From Bacteroidales bacterium UBA6248 (GTDB lineage Bacteria; Bacteroidota; Bacteroidia; Bacteroidales; Lentimicrobiaceae), in NCBI GenBank assembly GCA_002441345.1, contig DJVU01000050.1, forward strand, positions 8,120 to 43,191: 35,072 nt of DNA, given 5' to 3'. This document shows positions 1 through 7,380 of the stretch, piece by piece. The stretch's first letter is position 1. Each line of letters begins with the position of its first letter. A program made the position numbers and the translations under genes. The notes beneath the pieces are model-generated. The model was not told where the DNA came from and made no database searches. It saw only the letters and a program-made list of their open reading frames with translations.

Positions 1-5
1 GATTC

Positions 6-998
6 TTAATTAGTTACCCCTTTCTCCGTGATAAATCCAGTGATCAATGCGGCGGGGGTAACATCGAAAGCGGGATTAAAGGCATCCGATCCGGGATTGG
101 TGACCCGGATGGTATGCATTTGCCCGTTTTCGTCGGGGCCGGTCTGGTAGTGTACTTCGTCCTGGCTGCGGTGTTCTATTTCAATGGTGCTGCCGTCGGG
201 GGTATTGTGGTCGAAGGTTGACAAGGGGGCGGCCACGAAGAAGGGAATACCGAAATGTTTAGCGAGTATAGCTTTTTCATACGTTCCGATTTTGTTGGCA
301 ACATCCCCGTTGGCAGCGATGCGGTCGGCACCGGTAATTACCAGGTCAATCATGCCTTTCGACATCAGAAAAGCGCCGGCATTATCCGGAACGATGGTAT
401 GATCCACCCCTTCATTGGCAAGCTCCCAGGCAGTGAGGCGGGCACCCTGACTGCGGGGACGGGTTTCGTCGGCGTAAACGTGAAGTTTCTTGCCGTTCCG
501 GTGGGCTGTATAGATCGGTGAGAGGGCGCTGCCGTAATCGACAAATCCCAGCCAGCCGGCGTTGCAGTGGGTAAGGATGCGGGCTCCGTCTTTTATCAGT
601 GTGTCACCATAGGTTCCGATTTTCTTTGCCGCTTCCACATTGGCAATTGCCAGGTTCTGGGCTTCGTCCAGAGCATTCTGAACTGAAATTTTTCCGGCTT
701 CATAAACCTTGTCGACGGCATAAAACAGATCGCGGGCGGTAGGGCGGGTGGCACGTATATGCTCCCGTGCCATGTCGGGCCTGGTACTGGCAGCCAGTGC
801 CTGTGCCATGGCGAATCCGGCTGCGGCTCCTATGGCTCCGGCTCCGCGCACTGTCATCCGCCGGATTGCTTCGCAGGTCGATTCGTAGTTTTCACAGCGC
901 TTTATGTGAAACTCAAAAGGCAGGAGGTTCTGATCAATCATATAAACTACCGTTCCTTCCATCCAAATGGTATGGTAGTGTTTGTCGCCTACTTTCAT
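6..998 (-). CDS. mtnA: S-methyl-5-thioribose-1-phosphate isomerase MtnA
   Basis: This is a 330-residue cytoplasmic isomerase that converts methylthioribose-1-phosphate to methylthioribulose-1-phosphate in methionine salvage. The phosphate-binding RGAGAIG stretch is at residues 51-57. The catalytic Cys145 lies in THCNAG and the catalytic Asp225 in ITGADRIAANGDVANKIGTY. The Cys-Asp spacing of 80 equals that of the B. subtilis enzyme (Cys160/Asp240). The frame is open to 1088, but I place the start at 998: the protein family begins near here and a perfect TAnnTTTG -7 element (1021-1028) sits 22 bases upstream, which would lie inside a longer reading. No other salvage gene (mtnK, mtnB, mtnC or mtnD) is in the window. 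The stop codon is at 6-8, so what follows it is unseen. The sequence alone does not rule out a related aldose-phosphate isomerase of the eIF2B-like family, but the motifs favour MtnA. Confidence 0.93.
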   Translation of the reverse strand: MKVGDKHYHTIWMEGTVVYMIDQNLLPFEFHIKRCENYESTCEAIRRMTVRGAGAIGAAAGFAMAQALAASTRPDMAREHIRATRPTARDLFYAVDKVYEAGKISVQNALDEAQNLAIANVEAAKKIGTYGDTLIKDGARILTHCNAGWLGFVDYGSALSPIYTAHRNGKKLHVYADETRPRSQGARLTAWELANEGVDHTIVPDNAGAFLMSKGMIDLVITGADRIAANGDVANKIGTYEKAILAKHFGIPFFVAAPLSTFDHNTPDGSTIEIEHRSQDEVHYQTGPDENGQMHTIRVTNPGSDAFNPAFDVTPAALITGFITEKGVTN

Positions 999-1020
999 AA
1001 ACTGGCTTTGATGGTTTCCG

Positions 1021-1028
1021 CAAAGATA
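1021..1028 (-). promoter_or_regulatory. mtnA promoter, -7 element
   Basis: TATCTTTG on the minus strand matches the Bacteroidota -7 consensus TAnnTTTG. It lies 22 bases before the preferred mtnA start. A T-rich TTTTC, about 21 bases further upstream, could serve as the weak -33 element, and it is also part of the U-tract of the preceding terminator. Confidence 0.7.
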
Positions 1029-1041
1029 CGTGCTGTGTCTT

Positions 1042-1081
1042 AAAGAAAACAGGGAAGAACGGAGTTGCTCCGTCTTCCCTG
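1042..1081 (-). terminator. Intrinsic terminator after the small barrel gene
   Basis: On the minus strand a 14-bp stem (9 bp, one bulged base, 5 bp; loop of 3) at 1050-1081 is followed by TTTTCTTT. It starts 23 bases after the stop of the barrel gene and ends just before the mtnA promoter, so it insulates the two transcripts. Confidence 0.8.
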
Positions 1082-1103
1082 CAAACAATAGGGTGATTTT
1101 GTT

Positions 1104-1595
1104 TTATCGTTTCAGAATGTACCGAACCGAAACTGCGCCGTAACCACCTCTGAACCGGTTGTAGGATGCTCCGGGGTAATCCCAGGAGTCAGCTAATACA
1201 ATAGTTGGAGCCCAGTCGATGCTCAGGTTCAGGGGGATGTCGTCGAAGGAATAATCGAGCCCCAGAACTCCCGAAACGCCTATTTCATAATACGTGTCGT
1301 ACCCGACATAGCCATAGTCCCAGGTAGTGAAAGAACCTCCAAGACCCCAGTACCACTGCAGATTTTCAAGTCCGCTAATCGGATAATGCTTTTCCCAGTA
1401 AGCACCGGCAGCGATTCCGCCCCAGCGGATACCTCCGAAAATATCAATGGCATTCGATTCTGAAAGGAATGTTTTGTAGGATGCAATCAGTCCATAGCCC
1501 AGTTTTCCACCGATTGCTGATTTGTAATCCTGCGCATAACTGACCGAAGCGGTCAGCAAAACAAGTGCGACAATGGTAAGAAGTTTTGCTTTCAT
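1104..1595 (-). CDS. Small outer-membrane beta-barrel protein, exported
   Basis: This 163-residue protein begins with a clear signal peptide (MKAKLLTIVALVLLTASVSYAQ, cleavage expected after SYA). The mature part alternates short hydrophobic/aromatic and glycine-rich strands, for example GGKLGYGLIASYKTF and YWGLGGSFTTWDYGYVGYD. It ends RYILKR, with a last strand AVSVRYIL. This is the pattern of small 8-strand OmpX/OmpW/PorT-like barrels common in Bacteroidota, and the length suits that class. No enzymatic motif is visible, and the ligand or role is unknown. It is transcribed alone: a strong terminator follows, and the upstream cold-shock gene is separated by 120 bases. No perfect TAnnTTTG is visible upstream. 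Confidence 0.75.
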   Translation of the reverse strand: MKAKLLTIVALVLLTASVSYAQDYKSAIGGKLGYGLIASYKTFLSESNAIDIFGGIRWGGIAAGAYWEKHYPISGLENLQWYWGLGGSFTTWDYGYVGYDTYYEIGVSGVLGLDYSFDDIPLNLSIDWAPTIVLADSWDYPGASYNRFRGGYGAVSVRYILKR

Positions 1596-1715
1596 AAATA
1601 GTGTGTTTGTTAATAATTGGATAGGGTATTAACAACCACAGGTGGAAATAGTTTACTATGCCTGAAAACACTGGATTTTAAAAAGTTCTTACCTGAAATT
1701 CAGGCAGTCTCCTGC

Positions 1716-2171
1716 TTATTTAATAAGCTTGACGTCAACGGCATTAAGTCCTTTCAGACTTCTTTCGGTTTTAAACGTAACGCGGTTATCCTGTTTCAGG
1801 GGGGCGTCGAGCTGGTTGATATGGATAAAAATGCTTTCCCCGCTTTGCAGATCCCGGATAAAGCCAAATCCTTTATCTTCATTAAAAAAAGTTACAATCC
1901 CTGTGCGCTCGGCCTGCTCGTCGGCACCTTCTTCTTTGCGCGGTACGCCGATTTCGATGTCTTCTGCCTTTATAACGGTTTTGGCTGAGGGGTCGGGCGG
2001 AGTATCGGTGATACGGCCGTACTCATCCACGTAAGCTATCATGCTGTCAAGGTCGTTTCCGTCGGATGCACTTGAAGCTCTTTCAAGTTTGCGGGCTGCC
2101 TTGTCTTTTTTCTTTTTCTGTTTCTTTTTCTCGTTTTCGATTTTGTTCCAGGATTGTTGTGATCTTGCCAT
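1716..2171 (-). CDS. Cold-shock-domain protein with basic N-terminal tail
   Basis: This is a 151-residue, probably cytoplasmic RNA/ssDNA-binding protein. Residues 1-30 are strongly basic (KKKQKKKKDKAARK). A variable acidic linker follows to about 88, then a cold-shock domain at 89-151. The domain has both RNA-binding motifs: RNP1-like KGFGFI (100-105) and RNP2-like IFIHI (114-118). The Bacteroidota have a recognised group of such tailed CspA relatives, and the N-terminal extension doubles the size of a classical cold-shock protein. A good promoter lies about 108 bases upstream, which gives a long untranslated leader typical of cold-shock mRNAs. A weak 13-base near-palindrome at 1692-1704 follows the stop. 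The role as RNA chaperone is inferred from the family. Confidence 0.88.
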   Translation of the reverse strand: MARSQQSWNKIENEKKKQKKKKDKAARKLERASSASDGNDLDSMIAYVDEYGRITDTPPDPSAKTVIKAEDIEIGVPRKEEGADEQAERTGIVTFFNEDKGFGFIRDLQSGESIFIHINQLDAPLKQDNRVTFKTERSLKGLNAVDVKLIK

Positions 2172-2278
2172 GAAAGGATTTTAGGTTAATTATCCTGCAA
2201 TGAGGAATGAATAAATGGTTTTGCCGGAAAGCAGTAAGAGGTGCGGAATCAGGGTGACCGGTAAAACGTAATGAGCTG

Positions 2279-2286
2279 CAAAGATA
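2279..2286 (-). promoter_or_regulatory. Cold-shock gene promoter, -7 element
   Basis: TATCTTTG on the minus strand is a perfect TAnnTTTG. Its distance to the start codon at 2171 implies a leader of about 100 bases, the longest found in this window. No clear TTTG -33 element is visible. Confidence 0.6.
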
Positions 2287-2394
2287 GTCATTTTCAGCGA
2301 TTTTTCATTGTGATGATTAATATGCAGATTCCTTCGGCATTTTCCGGAGTTTAATGCAGGAAATCCCCGGATTCAGGTGTTCGTTTCAACGGAT

Positions 2395-3207
2395 TCAGGG
2401 ATTCATCCGCTCAAATACGGCAAGACGGAGGCCGCGCCCCTGATTAAGCTGCAACCGCTCTTCGTTTGCTGCATAGGCATCCGCCTGTTGCAGCGCATCG
2501 AAAAATGCCTGTTCCGTTGACAGTTCCGGACATGCCAGCCTGGTAGCCAGAATTCCTTCAAAGGAAACACGGTTTCCCTCCGTGAGTTCGTAACTTCCGG
2601 AATACTGGTTACAGCCTCCGAAACCGTGGATGCGTTGCCCGGCAGGATCAAAAATCATAAATATTCCGTTTCCTCCCTCTGTCTCTACACTGACCGGATG
2701 TCCGTTCAGCTCAATGAGTTTCCACGTTTTGCCGCTGAGGTGATCACCGGATAAGCCGGTGATTTTTTTGGAAAGTATGTACTTGTCTGCAAGTTCGCCT
2801 GTAATCCGGTTCCCATCCCGGTCGAGCATGGCCAGCATATTTTCTCCGACAAGGAAACGGTCGTTGCCGGAATTTGCGCCTTCCAGAAGAATGCTGCGTC
2901 CTTGTTTATCCCAGCTGAACTTCCCTGAATCCGTAAACGGATTGCCTCCCTTTCCTTTGTAAAGCATGGTGCGTGAATACGTCAGATCTTCATTCAGTAC
3001 AATGGTAGTTATAATGCCCCCGCAGTCTGCACACGGAAGGATGCCTTCATACGTCCCGGACCAGTCAAGCGTAGCAGAGCTGTTGTCGCCATACTCAATA
3101 TCTATAATGCGAGTAAGTCCGGTATCTGCTGAGGTTGTTTTATTCTGGGTTCTGCAGCCCGGAAAAATCATAACGGCTGCGGTCAGGATGATAAAAAGCC
3201 TTTTCAT
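2395..3207 (-). CDS. NlpE-like / META (HslJ) domain lipoprotein
   Basis: This is a 270-residue predicted lipoprotein. MKRLFIILTAAVMIFPGC carries a lipobox (FPGC, lipidated Cys18). The frame opens at 3246, but the signal peptide fixes the start at 3207. Residues about 48-145 resemble the NlpE N-terminal domain, with the CxxC pair Cys59/Cys62 in LPCADCGG and a repeat-rich beta structure. Residues about 156-266 form a META/HslJ domain with its hallmark GFGGCNQYSGSY (195-206) and TRLACPE. In E. coli NlpE senses surface attachment and envelope stress, and HslJ is linked to novobiocin tolerance; here the two modules share one chain. The envelope-stress role is inference. It has its own intergenic space on both sides and no perfect promoter element. 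Confidence 0.85.
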   Translation of the reverse strand: MKRLFIILTAAVMIFPGCRTQNKTTSADTGLTRIIDIEYGDNSSATLDWSGTYEGILPCADCGGIITTIVLNEDLTYSRTMLYKGKGGNPFTDSGKFSWDKQGRSILLEGANSGNDRFLVGENMLAMLDRDGNRITGELADKYILSKKITGLSGDHLSGKTWKLIELNGHPVSVETEGGNGIFMIFDPAGQRIHGFGGCNQYSGSYELTEGNRVSFEGILATRLACPELSTEQAFFDALQQADAYAANEERLQLNQGRGLRLAVFERMNP

Positions 3208-3329
3208 AAAGTGGTGTGTTTCAGTAGAGTAATTTTTAATCCGCAATTTCGGATTGCTGAAGGTAGAACAGAATTTAACCGGTATGGTTTGGCCTGATGT
3301 TGTTCAGGCTGGTCAAATCAGAGAGCCGT

Positions 3330-4151
3330 CTATCTGGCAAGGGTAAATTTTATTGGCATGTTAAAGCTTATAGTTACCTTTTTACCATCGAACTTCCCCG
3401 GTGTCCATTTCGGCATCCTTTCTACAACACGCAATGCCTCCTCGTCGAGCAGCGGATGAACGCCCCGCAGTATTTTTACATCGGTAACTTCTCCGTCGCT
3501 CCGGACAAGAAATGTTAAATAAACGATTCCTGAAATATTCCTTTTCCGGGCTTTGCGCGGGTACCGGATGTTCTCAACCAGATACCGGATTCTTTCGCTT
3601 TCGCCGCCTCTGAACTGTGGTTGCACGATGAAGGGAAAATAGGTCGTGTCCTTCCCATCCATGGAATAACAGTTACCGTAAATCAGTTTGCCGTTTTCAA
3701 ATAACTCTTTCCGTTTCAGACTCCCGTCTTCATAATACACTATGCGTTCACCGTGTTCTTTCTGGTTCCGGTAATTCTCTACATAATACAGGGCGCCGGA
3801 GTCGTAATAGATTTTTTGTTCCCCTTCGTAAGTGCCTTTACTTAAGTTGTTTATTTTCAGAATCCTCCCGTCTTCAGCATAGGTTATTATATTGCCCTCA
3901 ATTTGCTTTCTGTCGTCGCCGGTCCAGAATGATTCCGTTCTGAGCTGTCCGTTTGTGTAATATGTTCTTAGAAAATAATCATCCTCTTTCATAATTTTTA
4001 CCCGCAGATAACGATGCTCACCGCGCGTTGTTTCCCTGAAGGCTTCATCCAGATATACGGTATCCGGTATGCTCTGGCTTTTTAGTGCCGGGCTGATCAT
4101 TGCAATACACAGGATTGCAAGGGGAATGAATCGGGAGGTTAAATTTTTCAC
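3330..4151 (-). CDS. Periplasmic MORN-repeat protein with TonB C-terminal domain
   Basis: This 273-residue protein uses a GTG start (bases 4149-4151). A signal peptide (residues 1-26, ending ALKSQ) is followed by toxin-immunity-like MORN variants at about 60-165: YYTNGQLRTESFW, ITYAEDGRILKI, IYYDSGALYYVENY and VYYEDGSLKRKELF. Residues about 190-271 form a TonB C-terminal domain (YPRKARKRNISGIVYLTF, LDEEALRVVERMPKWTPG). There is no uncleaved N-terminal anchor and no proline-rich spacer, so it is unlikely to be an energising TonB. It probably acts as a soluble periplasmic binding module. Such MORN/TonB-C proteins are frequent in Bacteroidota with no settled function. A TACCTTTA near-match at 4212-4219 may be its promoter, facing away from dus. 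Confidence 0.82.
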   Translation of the reverse strand: MKNLTSRFIPLAILCIAMISPALKSQSIPDTVYLDEAFRETTRGEHRYLRVKIMKEDDYFLRTYYTNGQLRTESFWTGDDRKQIEGNIITYAEDGRILKINNLSKGTYEGEQKIYYDSGALYYVENYRNQKEHGERIVYYEDGSLKRKELFENGKLIYGNCYSMDGKDTTYFPFIVQPQFRGGESERIRYLVENIRYPRKARKRNISGIVYLTFLVRSDGEVTDVKILRGVHPLLDEEALRVVERMPKWTPGKFDGKKVTISFNMPIKFTLAR

Positions 4152-4211
4152 GAAAGTGTTGTTAAGGATAAAAAAATATCTGCCGGCTCAAATGGTGAAT
4201 GCCTCAGGGAG

Positions 4212-4219
4212 TAAAGGTA
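4212..4219 (-). promoter_or_regulatory. Possible promoter of the MORN/TonB-C gene
   Basis: TACCTTTA on the minus strand differs from TAnnTTTG at one position, and a TTG lies 15 bases further upstream. Distance to the GTG start is 60 bases. It faces away from the dus promoter in the same intergenic region. Confidence 0.35.
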
Positions 4220-4273
4220 TTAAAATTCAATCGGCAAGTGCATGGCTGCTGCAGTTTTCTTGTTAATCCTGGT

Positions 4274-4281
4274 TACTTTTG
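4274..4281 (+). promoter_or_regulatory. dus promoter, -7 element
   Basis: TACTTTTG is a perfect TAnnTTTG ending only 7 bases before the preferred dus ATG at 4289. Transcription would start at or within a base or two of the initiation codon, giving a leaderless or nearly leaderless mRNA. Confidence 0.5.
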
Positions 4282-4288
4282 TCCTCCG

Positions 4289-5281
4289 ATGAACGAACAG
4301 CCCTCCCTTTATTTTGCCCCTTTTCAGGGAATTACAACCAAAGCCTTCCGGGAAGTGTATGCCCGGCACTTTTTTGGTACGGATAAGCTATATACACCAT
4401 ATTTTGCGAATATAGCGGTGGATTATCCCCTGCCTCCACTGAAGCTTAAGGCTTTGCGTGAGCAATTTGAAAACGGGATCCCCGTAATCCCGCAGATACT
4501 CAGCAAGAGTGCTCCGGAAATTCTTTCGTTTGCACAGCGCTGCGCCGGATTGGGGTTTTCCGAACTTAACTGGAATCTGGGATGCCCGTATCCGCAGGTG
4601 GCCCGTAAGAAAAGAGGCTCAGGTTTGCTGCCCTATCCTGAAATGGTTTCGGAAATACTGGATCAGCTGATGACCCGTATGCCTCTGCATTTTTCGGTCA
4701 AATGCAGGCTGGGGTACGAAGATGCAGGAGAAATTCAGAATCTTATCCCGGTTTTCAACCGGTATCCGCTCTCCGAAATTATTATTCACCCCCGCATCGG
4801 GAGGCAGTTGTATTCCGGATCGCCCGACCTTCGGGCCTTTGGAGAGGCCATTACATCTCTTCGGCATCCTGTTGCATATAACGGGGACATTGCAGCTCCA
4901 GCCGACCTGCAGTTTCTGCAATCGCAATTTCCGGGAATCAGCCGGTTTATGATCGGCCGCGGACTGCTCGCCGACCCGTTCCTGCCGGCCAGAATAAAAG
5001 GAATAGCCATAAACGGGAAGGAGACCGAAATCCTGAAGAAATTCACGGATGACCTGTACCATGCTTACCGTCGCGATAAAAAAGAAAGCCATACGGTTCT
5101 GAATGCCATGAAGGAGTACTGGAAGTATCTTATCCTTTCGTTTGATGATCCCCGTTCCGTCTTCCGGAAAATACGGAAAACAGCTTCTTACGACGAATAC
5201 GAAGAGGCTGTGCAGAGGGTGTTTGAGGAGCATGCACCGGCAGGCATCAACCCGTCCGGAATCTTACGGGATGACGGATAA
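4289..5281 (+). CDS. dus: tRNA-dihydrouridine synthase family protein
   Basis: This is a 330-residue FMN-dependent enzyme that reduces uridine to dihydrouridine in the tRNA D-loop region. The TIM-barrel start YFAPFQGITTKAFR (8-21) replaces the common APMAGVTD. The catalytic Cys99 is in NWNLGCPYPQ. A flavin/phosphate-binding region follows: KCRLGYED (138-145), IIIHPRIGRQLYSG (164-177), YNGDI (197-201) and FMIGRGLLADPF (220-231). The frame opens at 4199, but MNEQPSLYFAP at 4289 matches the family start and follows a promoter element. It is transcribed alone, divergent from the MORN/TonB-C gene. The divergent first motif and long C-terminal helical tail suggest a Bacteroidota-specific subgroup; which uridine it modifies cannot be told. 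Confidence 0.9.
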   Translation: MNEQPSLYFAPFQGITTKAFREVYARHFFGTDKLYTPYFANIAVDYPLPPLKLKALREQFENGIPVIPQILSKSAPEILSFAQRCAGLGFSELNWNLGCPYPQVARKKRGSGLLPYPEMVSEILDQLMTRMPLHFSVKCRLGYEDAGEIQNLIPVFNRYPLSEIIIHPRIGRQLYSGSPDLRAFGEAITSLRHPVAYNGDIAAPADLQFLQSQFPGISRFMIGRGLLADPFLPARIKGIAINGKETEILKKFTDDLYHAYRRDKKESHTVLNAMKEYWKYLILSFDDPRSVFRKIRKTASYDEYEEAVQRVFEEHAPAGINPSGILRDDG

Positions 5282-5383
5282 AATGGAGCCGGAAGGTTTT
5301 CTGCTGTGATGGAACTCATCCCTATGTTCAGAACAGGAGCCGGATAGTACGTTCTGTCTTCTGGCCGGCCGGCCGAAAAGAGT

Positions 5384-5419
5384 AAAAAAAACAGGAGCCG
5401 TTACACGTAACGACCCCTG
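5384..5419 (-). terminator. Intrinsic terminator after the LEA-like gene
   Basis: On the minus strand a 12-bp stem with a CGTG loop (5392-5419, two G-T pairs) is followed by eight T residues (5384-5391). It begins 22 bases after the stop of the 167-residue gene. The region also holds a GGCCGGCCGGCC run at 5363-5374 with no assigned role. Confidence 0.85.
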
Positions 5420-5441
5420 CATGAAATCAGCGTATGGTTGT

Positions 5442-5945
5442 CTATTCCGCCTTGGGAAGTTCTTCGTCAGTCTTGCTTTTCAGAAGGTCTTCGGCCTGAT
5501 CGGTTATTTCTTCTGCTGCCTCTTTTACCTCTTCTGCTACCTCATTTTTAATTTTTTCTGCAGCTTCTTTTACATCTTCAACCGATTCGCCGGCCATTTC
5601 TACCGTTTCCTTAACCGTTTCTTCAGCATCCGGTTTGTTGAGTTTCGAACGGAGTTTTCCCTCTATTTTATCCACAACTTCTCCTGCTTTTTCATCCAGT
5701 TTTTCGAAAGCATCCTCTGCCTTGTCCTTGAGATTTTCACCAAAATCTTTCAGCTTTTCGGTTGCTTCAGACGTATTTTCCTTTGCATTTTCGACCAGAG
5801 TTTCAATTTTCTCTTTTGCCTCTTTGGCAAATTCTTTAGCAGATTCAACGTTATCGGCCGTTTTTTCTTTCAGCTCGGCCGACTTTGCAGCGGCTACTTC
5901 CTTTGAAGTGCCGAACAACTTTTTTAATGAGTTCAGGAATCCCAT
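5442..5945 (-). CDS. Highly charged helical repeat protein (LEA/YtxH-like)
   Basis: This 167-residue protein is dominated by Lys, Glu and Ala and is almost certainly one long amphipathic helix or coiled coil. MGFLNSLKKLFGTSKE could be a short membrane-associating helix. The rest repeats units such as AKEKIETLVENAKENT, LKDFGENLKDKAEDAF, VKETVEMAGESVEDVK and AAEEITDQAEDLLK, with an approximate 11-residue rhythm. This recalls late-embryogenesis-abundant and YtxH-like stress proteins. There is no signal peptide, cysteine or enzymatic motif. It is a single-gene unit with its own promoter and a strong terminator. The long hydrophobic frame on the opposite strand (5421-5906) is only the complement of GAA/AAA-rich codons. 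A desiccation- or stress-protective function is inference. Confidence 0.75.
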   Translation of the reverse strand: MGFLNSLKKLFGTSKEVAAAKSAELKEKTADNVESAKEFAKEAKEKIETLVENAKENTSEATEKLKDFGENLKDKAEDAFEKLDEKAGEVVDKIEGKLRSKLNKPDAEETVKETVEMAGESVEDVKEAAEKIKNEVAEEVKEAAEEITDQAEDLLKSKTDEELPKAE

Positions 5946-5973
5946 CGCGCTTGGTTTTTAGTGGATTAACTAA

Positions 5974-5981
5974 CAAATATA
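5974..5981 (-). promoter_or_regulatory. Promoter of the LEA-like gene, -7 element
   Basis: TATATTTG on the minus strand is a perfect TAnnTTTG, 28 bases before the ATG at 5945. It lies in an AT-rich tract. No convincing -33 TTTG is visible. Confidence 0.6.
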
Positions 5982-6111
5982 CTAAATATTAAATTCGGAT
6001 ATTCATCTACACCCTGCTATTTGCTGTATTTTCTTCATCATTTTTTCCGGTTGATGAGAAGCGTTAGTGCACCAAATACGACCGTCAGAGCTCCGGGGTG
6101 CGTTCGGATTG

Positions 6112-7332
6112 CTATAAGGAGCGAACCGCAATCCATGCCATAAGGCCGGCTCCGGCACTTAGGCCGGTTTCATCGGCATCGAAGCGGTCGGTATGCAGGT
6201 TATGGGTTATTCCTTTCTCTGCATTGCGAATGCCCAGGCGGTAGAAGCAGGAGGGTACTTTCTGTGAGTAATAGGCGAAGTCTTCGGCAGTCATACGCAG
6301 GTCGAGATCCACAACATTTTCGGGCCCCAGGTACTCTTCGGCATACAGGCGGGCTTCGGCCGTTACGTTCTCGTCGTTAACAAGAAAGGGATACCCTTTG
6401 TCGATGAACACATGGCAGCTGCCGCCCATTCCTTCCGCAATGGCAGTTGCCATTTTTTCAATTTTCACATGGGCCTCAGCCCTCCATTTTTCGTCGAAGG
6501 TGCGCAGGGTGCCGTCAATTTTAACCTCGTTGGGGATTATGTTTGTCCGGCCGTCGGCTATCACACGGCCAAACGATAGTACAGCGGGTAGTTGCGGTGG
6601 GGCGTTGCGGCTGACGATCTGCTGAAGGGCGACAATAATATGGGCGGCAATCAGCACCGGATCAACGTTGATTTCGGGAGTGGCACCATGTCCGCCCCGT
6701 CCATTCACCGTAAGGTAAATTTCATCGGTGGAAGCCATGTATTTTCCTGCTTTCATCCCGATCTTTCCGGCATCAAGCGTGGGTAACACATGCTGTCCGA
6801 ACATTTTGCGGGGCGCCGGATTTTCAAGAACACCTTCGTTTATCATCATGGAGGCTCCGCCCGGGAATCTCTCTTCAGAGGGCTGAAAAATCAGTTTAAC
6901 GGTACCCTCGAAGCGATCCCTGTATTGATTCAGAATGCGCGCTGCACCCAGAAGGCAGGTCATGTGAACGTCGTGACCGCAGGCATGCATCACTCCGGGA
7001 TTTACCGAGCAGTAATCCGTTTCATTTTTTTCGAGGATGGGGAGAGCATCCATGTCGGCTCTCAGGGCAATGGTGTTTTTCTCAGGATTTCTCCCTTTTA
7101 TCAATGCAACAATCCCATGCACGGCAATCCCGGAAGTATACGGGATTCTGTATTCATCGAGTTTCGAACGGATATAAGCCGAGGTTTCCTTCTCCTGCAT
7201 CGACAACTCCGGATGGCGATGCAGATGCCTGCGGATTTCAACCAAACCCGCCTGCATTTCTGAAGCAGTTGTTTTTATTTCAGAAAGTAGTTTTTCTACC
7301 GGTTCAGAAGCTGAAGGGGAATGTTTTTCCAT
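6112..7332 (-). CDS. M20D-family amidohydrolase (N-acyl amino acid / hippurate hydrolase type)
   Basis: This 406-residue cytoplasmic metallopeptidase-fold enzyme hydrolyses an N-acyl or peptide-like amide of an amino acid; the substrate is not decided by sequence. Family motifs appear in order: RRHLHRHPELSMQE (34-47), ALRADMDALPI (89-99), the metal-binding HACGHDVH (116-123, with Cys118 and His120), QPSEE (150-154, catalytic Glu), GRGGHGATP in the lid domain, MTAEDFAYY and HNLHTDRFD near the end. Length is normal for IAA-amino acid hydrolase/HipO/AbgB relatives. It starts 48 bases after the metallo-hydrolase gene, with no promoter element between, so the two probably form an operon. Peptidoglycan- or peptide-derived acyl amino acids are possible substrates, but this is a guess. 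Confidence 0.9.
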   Translation of the reverse strand: MEKHSPSASEPVEKLLSEIKTTASEMQAGLVEIRRHLHRHPELSMQEKETSAYIRSKLDEYRIPYTSGIAVHGIVALIKGRNPEKNTIALRADMDALPILEKNETDYCSVNPGVMHACGHDVHMTCLLGAARILNQYRDRFEGTVKLIFQPSEERFPGGASMMINEGVLENPAPRKMFGQHVLPTLDAGKIGMKAGKYMASTDEIYLTVNGRGGHGATPEINVDPVLIAAHIIVALQQIVSRNAPPQLPAVLSFGRVIADGRTNIIPNEVKIDGTLRTFDEKWRAEAHVKIEKMATAIAEGMGGSCHVFIDKGYPFLVNDENVTAEARLYAEEYLGPENVVDLDLRMTAEDFAYYSQKVPSCFYRLGIRNAEKGITHNLHTDRFDADETGLSAGAGLMAWIAVRSL

Positions 7333-7380
7333 ATTTTTCTGAGATTTTTATCTTAAATCCGCCAACTTAAAACAGTAGAT

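Noticed and set aside
1692..1704. CCTGAAATTCAGG as terminator of the cold-shock gene
   Set aside because: The stem leaves almost no loop and the T run is seven or more bases away, so it is too weak to call.
3238..3309. Two 6-bp hairpins (3238-3255 and 3292-3309) between the lipoprotein and MORN/TonB-C genes
   Set aside because: Both stems are short and neither is followed by a T tract; they may be chance.
5421..5906. 161-codon open frame rich in Phe, Cys and Leu opposite the LEA-like gene
   Set aside because: It is the exact complement of a Lys/Glu-rich gene with a good promoter, start and terminator; the hydrophobic composition follows from GAA/AAA codons read backwards.
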